A stretch of DNA of 64,000 nucleotides, taken from the NCBI RefSeq assembly GCF_000024345.1, contig NC_013729.1, positions 3,224,001 through 3,288,000 of the forward strand, in the 5' to 3' direction. The DNA comes from Kribbella flavida DSM 17836 (lineage in GTDB: Bacteria; Actinomycetota; Actinomycetes; Propionibacteriales; Kribbellaceae). Position numbers and translations under genes: made by a program. Positions 35,555-45,185 of the stretch are shown piece after piece (position 1 is the first letter of the stretch; every line of letters begins with the position of its first letter). A model generated the notes under the pieces. It saw only the letters and a list, made by a program, of their open reading frames with translations, was not told the DNA's origin and made no database searches.

Positions 35555-35560
35555 GACAAT
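35555..35560 (+). promoter_or_regulatory. -10 hexamer GACAAT before hisI-trp operon
   Basis: GACAAT ends 6 bases before GTG 35567. This would make the first cistron of the hisI-trp operon leaderless and leaves no room for an attenuator before it. Confidence 0.45.
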
Positions 35561-35566
35561 GGGCCG

Positions 35567-35896
35567 GTGAGTATCGAGGAGCTGACCTTCGACGCAGCCG
35601 GGCTGATCCCGGCGGTGGTGCAGCAGTACGACACCCGCGAGGTGCTGATGGTCGGCTGGATGAACGCCGAGGCCGTCCGCCGTACCGCCGCGACCGGGCG
35701 GAGCACGTTCTGGTCGCGCAGCCGGCAGGAGTACTGGGTGAAGGGCGAGACCAGCGGTCATCGCCAGCACGTGCAGCAGATCCTCGTCGACTGCGACGCC
35801 GACACCCTGCTCGTGCTCGTCGACCAGGAGGGCCCGGCCTGCCACACCGGCACCCGCAGCTGCTTCGAGCACGGCGAGATCGAGGTAGCAGTATGA
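35567..35896 (+). CDS. hisI: Phosphoribosyl-AMP cyclohydrolase HisI
   Basis: A 109-residue zinc enzyme that opens the purine ring of PR-AMP in step three of histidine synthesis. The conserved core is intact: [71 protein letters not shown], which includes the zinc cysteines ([16 protein letters not shown]). No fused HisE domain is present. GTG 35567 follows a -10 hexamer by six bases. The stop overlaps the trpE start by four bases, linking this histidine gene to the tryptophan operon. Confidence 0.95.
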   Translation: MSIEELTFDAAGLIPAVVQQYDTREVLMVGWMNAEAVRRTAATGRSTFWSRSRQEYWVKGETSGHRQHVQQILVDCDADTLLVLVDQEGPACHTGTRSCFEHGEIEVAV

Positions 35897-37386
35897 GCGC
35901 GACCCCGGACCTCGAGACCTTTCGCGAGTACGCGAAGGACCGCCGGGTCATTCCGGTCACCCGGCGGCTGCTGGCCGACGCGGAGACGCCGATCGGTGTC
36001 TACGGCAAGCTCGCGGCCGAGCGTGAAGGCACCTTCCTGCTGGAGTCGGCGGAGAACGGCGGCGTCTGGGCGCGCTACTCCTTCATCGGGGTCGGCAGCG
36101 CCGCGACGCTGACCGAGCGCAACGGCGAGGCCGTCTGGACCGGCAACCCGCCGGTCGGGCTGCCGCAGACCGGTGACCCGCTGCGGGCGCTGCGCGAGAC
36201 GCTGGAGATCCTGCACACCCCGCGGCTGCCCGACCTGCCCCCGCTGACCGGCGGCATGGTCGGCTTTCTCGGGTACGACGCCGTGCGCCGGCTGGAGAAG
36301 TTGCCGGACACAACCGTCGACGATCTCGGGCTGCCCGAGCTGACCTTCCTGTTCGCCACCGACCTGGCCGCGCTCGACCACGAGACCGGCGAGATCTGGC
36401 TGATCGCGAACGCGGTGAACTGGGACGACTCCGACGAGCGGGTGGACGAGTCGTACGCCGACGCCGTCCGCCGGCTGGACGCGATGGAGCGCGACCTGGC
36501 CCGGCCGACCCCGTCGTACGTGGTGCGGGCGGACCGGGACGCGCAGCCGGAGCCGCACCGGCAGCGGTCCAGCGCGGAGTACCAGGAGGCCGTCGAGCAC
36601 GCCAAGGAGGAGATCCGGGCGGGCGAGGCGTTCCAGATCGTGGTGTCGCAGCGGTTCGAGCTGGAGAGCACCGCGAGCGCGCTGGACATCTACCGGGTGC
36701 TGCGCCGGTCGAACCCGAGCCCGTACATGTACCTGGTCCGGCTGGACGGCTTCGACATCGTCGGCTCCAGCCCCGAGGCGCTGGTCAAGGTCACCGACAA
36801 CAAGGTGATCCTGCACCCGATCGCCGGCACCCGTCGCCGCGGTTCGACGCCGGAGGAGGACCACGCGCTGGAGGAGGAGCTGCGGGCCGACGCCAAGGAG
36901 CGCGCCGAGCACCTGATGCTGGTCGACCTCGGCCGCAACGACGTCGGCCGGGTCTGCGCGCCGGGCACCGTCGAGGTGGTCGACTTCATGGACGTCCGCC
37001 GCTACAGCCACGTGATGCACCTGGAGTCGACCGTGACCGGGCGGCTCGCGGCCGGCAAGACCGCGTTCGACGCGCTCACCGCGGCCTTCCCGGCGGGCAC
37101 GCTGTCCGGCGCGCCGAAGCCCCGCGCGATGGAGATCATCGACAAGCTGGAGGTCACCCGGCGCGGGGTGTACGGCGGCGTGGTCGGCTACCTCGACTTC
37201 GCCGGCGACGCGGACACCGCGATCGCGATCCGGACCGCCGTGCTGCGCGGCACGACCGCCTACGTCCAGGCCGGCGCCGGCATCGTCGCGGACTCCGACC
37301 CGGCCGCCGAGGACGCCGAGTGCCGGACCAAGGCCGCCGCGGTGCTCAACGCGATCGCCGTCGCCGGCACCTTCACCGAGGTGTAG
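35893..37386 (+). CDS. trpE: Anthranilate synthase component I (TrpE)
   Basis: A 497-residue subunit that makes anthranilate from chorismate and ammonia. The tryptophan feedback site near the N-terminus contains the LLES motif ([12 protein letters not shown]). The chorismate-binding domain shows [69 protein letters not shown] and [15 protein letters not shown]. The glutaminase subunit TrpG is not in the window. Its upstream longer frame is the hisI shadow. The next gene starts only four bases after the stop. Confidence 0.96.
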   Translation: MSATPDLETFREYAKDRRVIPVTRRLLADAETPIGVYGKLAAEREGTFLLESAENGGVWARYSFIGVGSAATLTERNGEAVWTGNPPVGLPQTGDPLRALRETLEILHTPRLPDLPPLTGGMVGFLGYDAVRRLEKLPDTTVDDLGLPELTFLFATDLAALDHETGEIWLIANAVNWDDSDERVDESYADAVRRLDAMERDLARPTPSYVVRADRDAQPEPHRQRSSAEYQEAVEHAKEEIRAGEAFQIVVSQRFELESTASALDIYRVLRRSNPSPYMYLVRLDGFDIVGSSPEALVKVTDNKVILHPIAGTRRRGSTPEEDHALEEELRADAKERAEHLMLVDLGRNDVGRVCAPGTVEVVDFMDVRRYSHVMHLESTVTGRLAAGKTAFDALTAAFPAGTLSGAPKPRAMEIIDKLEVTRRGVYGGVVGYLDFAGDADTAIAIRTAVLRGTTAYVQAGAGIVADSDPAAEDAECRTKAAAVLNAIAVAGTFTEV

Positions 37387-37389
37387 GGA

Positions 37390-37920
37390 GTGCGTTCCCA
37401 ACGCTTGGTCGACCTGCTCGCCGTGGTGGCGCTCGTGCTGCTCGCGCTGTCTGCGTACCTGACCTGGTCGACGGCGGATCCGGGCAGCGGCCGGCCGGCG
37501 GTCAGCTTCACCGGCTACAGCGTCACCCGCGCGCCGGTCACGCTCGCGCTGGCGTCGCTGGTGGCCGTGGTGGTCACCAAGCTCGCCGGTACGGCGCTGC
37601 GCCGGGTGCTGTCGGCCTTGGTCCTGCTCATGGGCGTCGCCGCCGTCGGTGTCGCCCTGCAGGTCCGGCCGGATCTGCAGGAGCTGGGGCGGCTGCGGCC
37701 GGAGCTGAGCCAGGCCGTGACCGACACCGTCGCACTGAGCACCGGACCGGCTCCGTGGCTGGCGCTGGCCGGAGGAGTCGCGCTCGTCGCGGCCGGCCTG
37801 ACCGGGCTGGCCACGGCCCACCGCTGGCGTCGCCCGACCCGGCGTTACGAACGTGATCCGGCCGCCACGCCCGCGGATCAGTGGAAGGCGATCGACGCGG
37901 GTGAGGACCCGACGATCTGA
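37390..37920 (+). CDS. Trp-biosynthesis-associated membrane protein (TIGR02234)
   Basis: A 176-residue membrane protein typical of actinobacterial trp operons between trpE and trpC. Four hydrophobic segments are present: LLAVVALVLLALSAYLTW, VTLALASLVAVVVTKLAG, VLSALVLLMGVAAVGVAL and WLALAGGVALVAAGLTGLA. The C-terminus is polar (PAATPADQWKAIDAGEDPTI). Its molecular role is unknown; genetic linkage alone ties it to tryptophan synthesis. GTG start, with its ribosome binding site (GAGG) inside the end of trpE. Confidence 0.88.
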   Translation: MRSQRLVDLLAVVALVLLALSAYLTWSTADPGSGRPAVSFTGYSVTRAPVTLALASLVAVVVTKLAGTALRRVLSALVLLMGVAAVGVALQVRPDLQELGRLRPELSQAVTDTVALSTGPAPWLALAGGVALVAAGLTGLATAHRWRRPTRRYERDPAATPADQWKAIDAGEDPTI

Positions 37921-37974
37921 TCGCGGCGGGCTACCGCCACAATAGGACGGACGACGACAGGGAGTGCACAGGCG

Positions 37975-38235
37975 ATGGACAAGACGAGCACGGATCAACC
38001 GGCGACGTACGAGAGCGAAGACGCTCACGCAGGCGGCCTGCACGGCAGCACTCCGGCGGCCTGGACCGCCGTGGTCATCGTGCTGGTGGGCTTCACCCTC
38101 GGAGCCATCGCCATGGTGATGGGCCCGAACTGGGTGCTGTTCTGGATCTCCGCCGCGATCGCGGTAGCGGGCGGTCTGGTCGGCAAGGTCATGCAGCTGC
38201 TCGGCTTCGGCGCCAAGTCCAGCGACCGTTCCTGA
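37975..38235 (+). CDS. HGxxPAAW-motif small membrane protein
   Basis: An 86-residue protein with the family signature HGSTPAAWTAV and two membrane helices (VVIVLVGFTLGAIAMVMG and WVLFWISAAIAVAGGLVG). This family is conserved in actinobacterial trp operons and has no assigned function. An AGGGAG site lies upstream of the ATG. The 54-base gap before it contains CACAATAGGAC, which could be a weak internal promoter. It is followed by trpC after 15 bases. Confidence 0.88.
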   Translation: MDKTSTDQPATYESEDAHAGGLHGSTPAAWTAVVIVLVGFTLGAIAMVMGPNWVLFWISAAIAVAGGLVGKVMQLLGFGAKSSDRS

Positions 38236-38250
38236 CGACAGGACCACGAC

Positions 38251-39057
38251 ATGACTGTGCTTGACGACATTCTCGCCGGGGTCCGGGAGGACCTCGCGGA
38301 GCGCCAGGCGCTGGTCAGCCTGGACGACCTGAAGCTGGAGGCGCAGCGCAAGCCCGACGCGAAGGACCCGATGCCGGTGTTCCGTGGCGACGGGATCGCG
38401 GTGATCGCCGAGGTGAAGCGGTCCAGCCCGTCCAAGGGCGAGCTGGCCGAGATCTCCGACCCGGCCGCGCTGGCCTCGGAGTACGAGCAGGGCGGGGCGG
38501 CCGCGATCTCGGTGCTGACCGAGAAGCGGCGCTTCGGCGGCAGCCTGGAGGACCTGCGCGCGGTGCGCGGCCAGGTCGACGTGCCGGTGCTGCGCAAGGA
38601 CTTCGTGGTGTCTTCCTACCAGTTGTGGGAGGCCCGCGCGGCCGGTGCCGACATGGTGCTGCTGATCGTGGCGGCGCTGGAGCAGGAGGCGCTGGTCTCG
38701 CTGATCGAGCGGGCCCACTCGATCGGCCTGTGCCCGCTGGTCGAGGTGCACGACGAGGAGGAGACCCGGCGCGCGGTCGACGCCGGCGCCCAGCTGATCG
38801 GCGTGAACAACCGCAACCTGAAGACGCTCGCGGTCGACCGCAGCACGTTCGCCCGGGTGGCGCCGGTGATCCCGTCCAACCTGGTCCGGGTGGCGGAGTC
38901 GGGCGTGCGCGGCCCGCATGATGTAATCGAGTTCGCGCGCGCCGGGGCCGATGTCGTCCTCGTCGGTGAAACCCTGGTGACCGGCAGCGATCCCCGCTCC
39001 TCGGTCGCCGATCTGGTCGCTGCCGGATCGCACCCCGCCATCCAGCAGCGTCACTGA
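38251..39057 (+). CDS. trpC: Indole-3-glycerol phosphate synthase TrpC
   Basis: A 268-residue (beta-alpha)8-barrel enzyme that cyclises CdRP to indole glycerol phosphate. Catalytic residues lie in [18 protein letters not shown] (Glu/Lys) and [24 protein letters not shown] (Lys). Further motifs are [24 protein letters not shown] and VAESGVRG. It is not fused to TrpF, and trpF is absent nearby. ATG start with an AGGACC region upstream. The gap to trpB (109 bases) is the largest in the operon and holds hairpins. Confidence 0.95.
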   Translation: MTVLDDILAGVREDLAERQALVSLDDLKLEAQRKPDAKDPMPVFRGDGIAVIAEVKRSSPSKGELAEISDPAALASEYEQGGAAAISVLTEKRRFGGSLEDLRAVRGQVDVPVLRKDFVVSSYQLWEARAAGADMVLLIVAALEQEALVSLIERAHSIGLCPLVEVHDEEETRRAVDAGAQLIGVNNRNLKTLAVDRSTFARVAPVIPSNLVRVAESGVRGPHDVIEFARAGADVVLVGETLVTGSDPRSSVADLVAAGSHPAIQQRH

Positions 39058-39065
39058 GACGGAGA

Positions 39066-39122
39066 ACCCTGCTCGGCAGGGTCCGGATCGTCCCGCGGGT
39101 TCAACTCAGGTTGGGCCCGCGG
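39066..39122 (+). promoter_or_regulatory. Two hairpins in the trpC-trpB gap
   Basis: ACCCTGC-TCG-GCAGGGT (39066-39082) is a perfect 7-bp hairpin. CCGCGGG (39093-39099) pairs with CCCGCGG (39116-39122). No leader peptide with Trp codons and no T-box specifier was found, so a processing or mRNA-stability role is as likely as attenuation. Confidence 0.45.
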
Positions 39123-39166
39123 ACCGGTTTTCGGGCCTGGGCCGGCCGGGATCGGAAGGCGAAGAG

Positions 39167-40374
<1,208 letters not shown>

Positions 40375-40378
<4 letters not shown>

Positions 40379-41199
40379 ACGAGGTGATTGCCCTCGGCAA
40401 CGCGGGGCGCGCGATCCGGAAGGCCCGCGACGAGGGCCGCGCCGCGCTGGTCGGCTACCTGCCGGCCGGCTACCCGACGCTCGGTGACGGGGTGGACGGG
40501 CTGAAGGCGCTGGTCGACGGTGGAGCCGACGTGCTCGAGATCGGCCTGCCGTACAGCGACCCGGTGATGGACGGCGTGACGATCCAGCGCGCCACCGAGA
40601 CCGCCCTGGCCGGTGGCCTGCGCACCCGCGACGTGCTCGCCACGGTCGAGCAGGTCGCGGCGTACTCCGACGTACCGGTGCTGGTGATGACGTACTGGAA
40701 CCCGATCGAGCGGTACGGCGTCGACCGGTTCGCCACCGATCTGGCCGCGGCCGGGGGAGCGGGGCTGATCACGCCCGACCTGATCCCCGAGGAAGGCGCG
40801 GAGTGGATCGCGGCGGCCGACAAGCTGGACCTGGACAAGGTGTTCCTGGTCTCACCGTCGTCCACCGACTCCCGGATCGCGCTGACCACGGCGAACTGCC
40901 GGGGCTTCGTCTACGCGACCGCGGTGATGGGGGTCACCGGTGCCCGCGAGCAGGCCTCCGACCTGGCCGCGCCGCTGGTCGCCCGGACCAAGGCGACCAC
41001 CGCGCTGCCGGTCGGTGTCGGCCTCGGCGTCTCCAACGCCGACCAGGCCGCCGGCATCGCGGCGTTCGCGGACGCGGTGATCGTCGGAGCGGCGCTGGTG
41101 AAGGCGATGGGCGACGGCGGGCCGACCGGCGTCCGGACGCTGACCGAAAGTCTGGCCGAGGGCGTACGACGGGAACCGACGGCCGTCGCCGGTCGTTAG
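40375..41199 (+). CDS. trpA: Tryptophan synthase alpha chain TrpA
   Basis: A 274-residue (beta-alpha)8 barrel that cleaves indole glycerol phosphate to indole, which is tunnelled to TrpB. The catalytic Glu and Asp are in [20 protein letters not shown]. Other blocks are [53 protein letters not shown] and [12 protein letters not shown] 40375 overlaps trpB. It ends the trp genes; an SCO-family gene follows after seven bases and may be cotranscribed. Confidence 0.96.
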
Positions 41200-41206
41200 T
41201 ACGCCC

Positions 41207-41869
41207 GTGAGTCGAACCAGGAACGCGGCCGTCCTGCTCGCCGCGGTGGGGCTGCTGGCCCTCGCGGGCTGCGGCAACGGAGCCAAGCAGGAGGCCGACA
41301 ACCCCGGCGGCGCCGTGATCCGCACCACCGCCGCCGACCCGAACGGGTTGCGCGGCGCGGTGCTGGACCGGCCGTACGCGTTGCCGGCGGCATCGTTGAC
41401 CGACACCGGCGGCAACGAGTTCAACCTGCGGACCTCGACCAAGAAGCCGGTCACCCTGGTCTTCTTCGGCTACACCAACTGCCCGGACGTCTGCTCGACC
41501 GTGATGGCCGACGTCGCCTCGGCGCTGACCAAGCTCGACCAGGGCGTGCGCGACGACGTCCAGCTGCTGTTCGTCACCACCGACCCGGCGCGCGACACCG
41601 GTCCGGTGATCCGCAAGTACCTGGACCGGTTCGACCCGGCGTTCACCGGACTGACCGGCTCGCTGACGTCGATCAAGGACATCGCCAAGGCGGTCGGCGT
41701 ACCGGTGGAGGGCATGAAGAAGCTGCCGTCGGGCGGTTACGAGGTCGGCCACGGCGCGCAGGTGCTCGGCTTCGGCAAGGACGACAAGGCCACCGTGCTG
41801 TGGCTGTCGAACGCCGCCATCGGCGATCTGGCCCACGACTTCGGCAAGCTCGTGGAGCAGAACCGGTGA
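41207..41869 (+). CDS. SCO1/SenC-family lipoprotein (copper chaperone-like)
   Basis: A 220-residue exported lipoprotein; the lipobox is LLALAGCGN, with the lipidated Cys near residue 23. The thioredoxin-like domain has the copper-binding or redox pair CPDVC (~94-98) and a likely His ligand in YEVGHGAQVLGF. SCO proteins deliver copper to, or keep reduced, the CuA site of cytochrome c oxidase. GTG start, seven bases after trpA. The following DsbA-like gene suggests a small extracytoplasmic redox group appended to the trp operon. Confidence 0.9.
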   Translation: MSRTRNAAVLLAAVGLLALAGCGNGAKQEADNPGGAVIRTTAADPNGLRGAVLDRPYALPAASLTDTGGNEFNLRTSTKKPVTLVFFGYTNCPDVCSTVMADVASALTKLDQGVRDDVQLLFVTTDPARDTGPVIRKYLDRFDPAFTGLTGSLTSIKDIAKAVGVPVEGMKKLPSGGYEVGHGAQVLGFGKDDKATVLWLSNAAIGDLAHDFGKLVEQNR

Positions 41870-41993
41870 ACCAGCGGTCCGGGCCCCGGTGGGCCTCGAC
41901 CGCGACCCGGCTGGTGCCGGGAGCTGTGGTGCAGGTCCGCCCGCTCGGTAAGTTCCCTCTGGAATCGGATCCATCGACAGGAGTTACGGCGTC

Positions 41994-42695
41994 GTGAGCA
42001 AGAACAAAACCCGGGTGAACCCGCTGCTGGAGCCGAAGAAGCGCCGGATCGGGCCCGGCGTCGTCATCGTCGCGATCCTGCTGCTCGCCCTCGCCGCGGG
42101 CGTGGGCGTGCAGTACTGGCGCAGCAACTCCGGCGTCGAGGTCACCTCGACCGGCGGCACGGAGCCGGCGGTGATCACCGGGCCGGGGACCGCCGGCAAG
42201 GGCGTCACGGTCGGCAAGGCCGGCGCGAAGACGAACATCGACCTGTTCCTGGACTTCCGCTGCCCGCACTGCAAGGAGTTCGAGGACCAGTCCGGCGAGG
42301 CCATCAACAAGCTGGTCGACGACGGCACCGCGACGGTGACGTACTGGCCGCTGACGTTCGTCGCGGACGCCTCGCCCCGGCTGGGCAACGCGTTCGCCGC
42401 CGCAGCCGCGGAGGGCAAGGCCCGCAGCTACGCCGACGAGATGTACGCCGACTTCGCGAAGTCCTGGACCACCGACCAGCTGGTCGAGCTGGGCAAGAAG
42501 CTCGGCATCGACGACGCGGCGTTCGAGACCGCGGTGAAGGACAACACCTACGCCGGCTGGCTGGAGTCGGTCGGCAAGGAAGCCGCCAATCGCAAGGTCG
42601 AGGGCACCCCGGCGGTCTTCGTCGACGGCAAGATGCTGCCCGAGGACCAGCTGAACCCGGCCGGCATCACCGCCGCGGTCGACGCGGCCGGCTGA
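41994..42695 (+). CDS. DsbA-like membrane-anchored thiol oxidoreductase
   Basis: A 233-residue protein with a basic N-terminus, one membrane anchor (VVIVAILLLALAAGVGVQYW, ~23-42), and an extracytoplasmic thioredoxin fold of DsbA type. The active site is FRCPHCKEFE (CxxC, ~89-92), and the cis-Pro loop reads VEGTPAVFVDGKML. It would form or reshuffle disulfides in exported proteins. GTG start with AGGAG nine bases upstream. It is followed by lgt in the same direction. Confidence 0.92.
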   Translation: MSKNKTRVNPLLEPKKRRIGPGVVIVAILLLALAAGVGVQYWRSNSGVEVTSTGGTEPAVITGPGTAGKGVTVGKAGAKTNIDLFLDFRCPHCKEFEDQSGEAINKLVDDGTATVTYWPLTFVADASPRLGNAFAAAAAEGKARSYADEMYADFAKSWTTDQLVELGKKLGIDDAAFETAVKDNTYAGWLESVGKEAANRKVEGTPAVFVDGKMLPEDQLNPAGITAAVDAAG

Positions 42696-42768
42696 TTCCC
42701 GGTGCCTGCCGCTGCGACCGAGTCCCCATCGTGACCCCGGGTTTGTGGTCGCGGTGGGGGCGGTCGAG

Positions 42769-42774
42769 TAGCGT
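42769..42774 (+). promoter_or_regulatory. -10 hexamer TAGCGT upstream of lgt
   Basis: TAGCGT ends 11 bases before ATG 42786. The GTG at 42777 is only two bases from the hexamer and probably outside the transcript, which favours the ATG as start. Confidence 0.4.
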
Positions 42775-42785
42775 TCGTGCTTGCC

Positions 42786-44150
42786 ATGTCTAGTCTGCTG
42801 CCCGCCGTGATCGTGCCGGCCTTCATTCCCAGTCCCAGCCAGGGTGTCTGGCACGTGTTCGGTCTGCCGCTGCGGGCCTACGCGCTGTGCATCCTGGCAG
42901 GTATCTTCGCCGGCTACTGGCTCGGCCGGAAACGCTGGGTCGCTCGCGGCGGTTCGCCCGAGGTGCTGGGCGACATCATCATGTGGGCGGTTCCGTTCGG
43001 CCTGGTCGGCGCCCGCATCTACCACGTGCTGACCGACTGGAAGCGGTACTTCGGTGAGGGCGCCGACCCGGTCGACGCGCTGAAGATCTGGAACGGCGGG
43101 CTCGGCATCTGGGGCGCGATCGCGTTCGGCGCGCTCGGCGCGTGGCTGGCCTGCCGCCGGCACAAGGTTCCGTTCCTGGCGGTCGCCGACGCGATGGCGC
43201 CGGGCATCGCGCTGGCGCAGGTGCTCGGCCGGTTCGGCAACTACTGGAACCAGGAGCTGTACGGGCGGCCGACCGACCAGTGGTTCGGCCTGGAGATCGA
43301 CCCCGCTCACCGGGTCGCCGGCTTCGAGCAGTTCGCCACCTTCCACCCGACGTTCCTGTACGAGATGCTCTGGAACCTCGGCGTGGTCGCGCTGGTCGTT
43401 CTCGCCGACCGCCGGTTCCGGCTCGGCCACGGCCGCGCCTTCGCCCTGTACGTCGCCGGCTACACCGCCGGCCGCGCCTGGATCGAGAACCTGCGCATCG
43501 ACACCGCCGACGAGGTGCTCGGCCTGCGCCTCAACGTCTGGACGGCGCTGATCGTCTTCGCGGCCGCGGTCGTCTTCTTCGTACTCAGCGCGCGCACCCG
43601 CCCCGGCCGGGAAAACATCACCACCACCCCGGCCCCGTCGGACGACACCGACGACGCGGCGGCATCGACGGACGAGGCGGCCGCTTCGACGTCGGCGGGC
43701 GGTGCGAACGCTTCGACGTCGGCGGGCGGTGCGAACGCTTCGACGTCGGCGGGCGGTGGATCCGATTCGACCTCGGCGGGCGGTGCGAACGCTTCGACCT
43801 CGGCTGACGGTGCCAACGCTTCGACGTCGGCGGGCGGTGCAGCCGCCTCGACCTCAGCCGGCGGCGCAGTCGCCTCGGCCTCCGCCGAAGACGAGCCGGT
43901 CCGCGACCGGCCGTCGAGCGTGACGGCGGAGCAGCAGCCGTCCAGCTCCGACACCGCAGCGGCCGAGCCGTCCGCCCGCCCCGCCGAGATTCCCGCGGGC
44001 ACCGCCGGCGCTCACCCCTCGACGGCCGAGGACCACGCCCCGGCCACCGAGTCCGCCACCGCGTCGCGCTCGGACACCGAGCCGACGCCCTCGGACAAGC
44101 CGAAGGCCGACGCCACCACCACCCCGCCCACCACCGGGACCCGTGACTGA
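42786..44150 (+). CDS. lgt: Prolipoprotein diacylglyceryl transferase with repeat-rich C-terminal tail
   Basis: A 454-residue membrane enzyme that transfers diacylglyceryl from phosphatidylglycerol to the lipobox cysteine of prolipoproteins. The catalytic core (~1-280) has seven membrane helices, RAYALCILAGIFAGYW, the signature GRFGNYWNQELYGRPTD with the essential Arg and Asn, and YVAGYTAGRAWIENLRID. After the last helix comes a low-complexity tail of about 170 residues with tandem 9-residue STSAGGANA units, then Pro/Ser/Thr/Glu-rich sequence. Typical Lgt is ~270-330 residues; long disordered tails occur in actinobacteria. ATG 42786 chosen. The tail end overlaps the VIT gene by eight bases. 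Confidence 0.93.
   Translation: MSSLLPAVIVPAFIPSPSQGVWHVFGLPLRAYALCILAGIFAGYWLGRKRWVARGGSPEVLGDIIMWAVPFGLVGARIYHVLTDWKRYFGEGADPVDALKIWNGGLGIWGAIAFGALGAWLACRRHKVPFLAVADAMAPGIALAQVLGRFGNYWNQELYGRPTDQWFGLEIDPAHRVAGFEQFATFHPTFLYEMLWNLGVVALVVLADRRFRLGHGRAFALYVAGYTAGRAWIENLRIDTADEVLGLRLNVWTALIVFAAAVVFFVLSARTRPGRENITTTPAPSDDTDDAAASTDEAAASTSAGGANASTSAGGANASTSAGGGSDSTSAGGANASTSADGANASTSAGGAAASTSAGGAVASASAEDEPVRDRPSSVTAEQQPSSSDTAAAEPSARPAEIPAGTAGAHPSTAEDHAPATESATASRSDTEPTPSDKPKADATTTPPTTGTRD
43683..43871 (+). repeat. Seven 27-bp in-frame repeats in the lgt tail
   Basis: Units begin at 43683, 43710, 43737, 43764, 43791, 43818 and 43845, each encoding a variant of the nonapeptide ASTSAGGAN. The first two are identical; later ones diverge by single bases. 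A degenerate copy precedes and another follows. The period is a multiple of three, so the frame is kept. Confidence 0.92.
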
Positions 44151-45027
44151 AATCCCCACCCCCGACGACCGCACCCCACCGTCCGCCGCAGGCGAACCTG
44201 CCGCCGCAGGCGAACCGGCCGGCGCAACGGCAAGCCCGTCACCGGCCACGCAAGCCCCGCGTGGAACGTCCGGGCACGGGCCGGCGTCCGTCGGCGGCGG
44301 ACCGGGTGAAGTTCGCGGGGTTTCGGCCGAGCACGCGGGGGATCACACGCACCGGGACGTGACCGGTGGGTGGTTGCGGCCGGCGGTGTTCGGGGCGATG
44401 GACGGGCTGGTGTCGAACTTCGCGCTGATCGCCGGCATGGACGGCGGGACCGAGTCCGGGTCGCGGTTCATCGTGCTGGCCGGGTTGGCGGGGCTGGCCG
44501 CGGGAGCGTTCTCGATGGCGGCGGGGGAGTACACCTCGGTCGCCTCCCAGCGCGAGCTCGCCCGGGCCGAGATCGAGGTCGAGCGGCGCGAGATCCAGCG
44601 GCACCCGACCGACGAGGAACGCGAGCTCGCCGACACCTACCGCGCCAAAGGCCTGGACCCAGATCTGGCCAGCCAGGTCGCCAAGCAGTTCCACGCCGAC
44701 CCGGACCAGGCGCTCGAGGAGCATGTCCGCGAAGAGCTCGGCATCGACCCCAACGACCTGCCGTCGCCGGTGGTCGCCGCCGCGTCGTCGTTCGTCTGCT
44801 TCGGGGCCGGGGCGTTCATCCCCCTGCTCCCGTACCTGCTCGGCGCCTCGACGGTCCTGCCCGCTCTGGTCCTCTCGCTCACCGCGCTCTTCCTCTGCGG
44901 CGCCGTGGTCAGCCGAGTCACCACCCGCTCCTGGTGGTACTCCGGTCTGCGCCAGCTCCTGCTCGGCGGAGCCGCCGCCGCCCTCACGTACTTCGTCGGC
45001 ACCCTCGTCGGCCCAGGCATCGGCTGA
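44143..45027 (+). CDS. VIT1/CCC1-family iron or manganese transporter
   Basis: A 294-residue membrane protein of the vacuolar iron transporter family. The N-terminal ~70 residues are a disordered Pro/Ala/Gly tail. The core contains RPAVFGAMDGLVSNFALIAGMDGG, AAGAFSMAAGEYTSVASQRE (metal-binding membrane motif), a charged cytoplasmic metal-binding segment (RAEIEVERREIQRHPTDEERELADTY) and three C-terminal helices (SSFVCFGAGAFIPLLPYLL, PALVLSLTALFLCGAVV, LLLGGAAAALTYFVG). It should move Fe2+ or Mn2+ across the membrane. It begins with GTG inside the lgt end. Confidence 0.9.
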   Translation: MTEIPTPDDRTPPSAAGEPAAAGEPAGATASPSPATQAPRGTSGHGPASVGGGPGEVRGVSAEHAGDHTHRDVTGGWLRPAVFGAMDGLVSNFALIAGMDGGTESGSRFIVLAGLAGLAAGAFSMAAGEYTSVASQRELARAEIEVERREIQRHPTDEERELADTYRAKGLDPDLASQVAKQFHADPDQALEEHVREELGIDPNDLPSPVVAAASSFVCFGAGAFIPLLPYLLGASTVLPALVLSLTALFLCGAVVSRVTTRSWWYSGLRQLLLGGAAAALTYFVGTLVGPGIG

Positions 45028-45172
45028 CCCGGACGCCCACCACTCACCAACCGTCGCACCCGGCTCCCGGGCAGCCGTCGTACGCCTGCAGCCTGCCCCG
45101 AACGAGAGATTGCTGAGTGCTGCAGATCCGCCTCCCCACGCTAAAGGCGTCGCCGACCGATCAGCTGCGCGG

Positions 45173-45178
45173 TAGCGT
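45173..45178 (+). promoter_or_regulatory. -10 hexamer TAGCGT before the kinase-like gene
   Basis: TAGCGT ends 7 bases before ATG 45186. This favours ATG 45186 over the upstream in-frame start at 45117. Confidence 0.45.
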
Positions 45179-45185
45179 CCGACGG

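Noticed and set aside
39058..39166. T-box or tryptophan attenuator before trpB
   Set aside because: No conserved T-box sequence, specifier loop or leader peptide with tandem Trp codons was visible. Only two simple hairpins are present.
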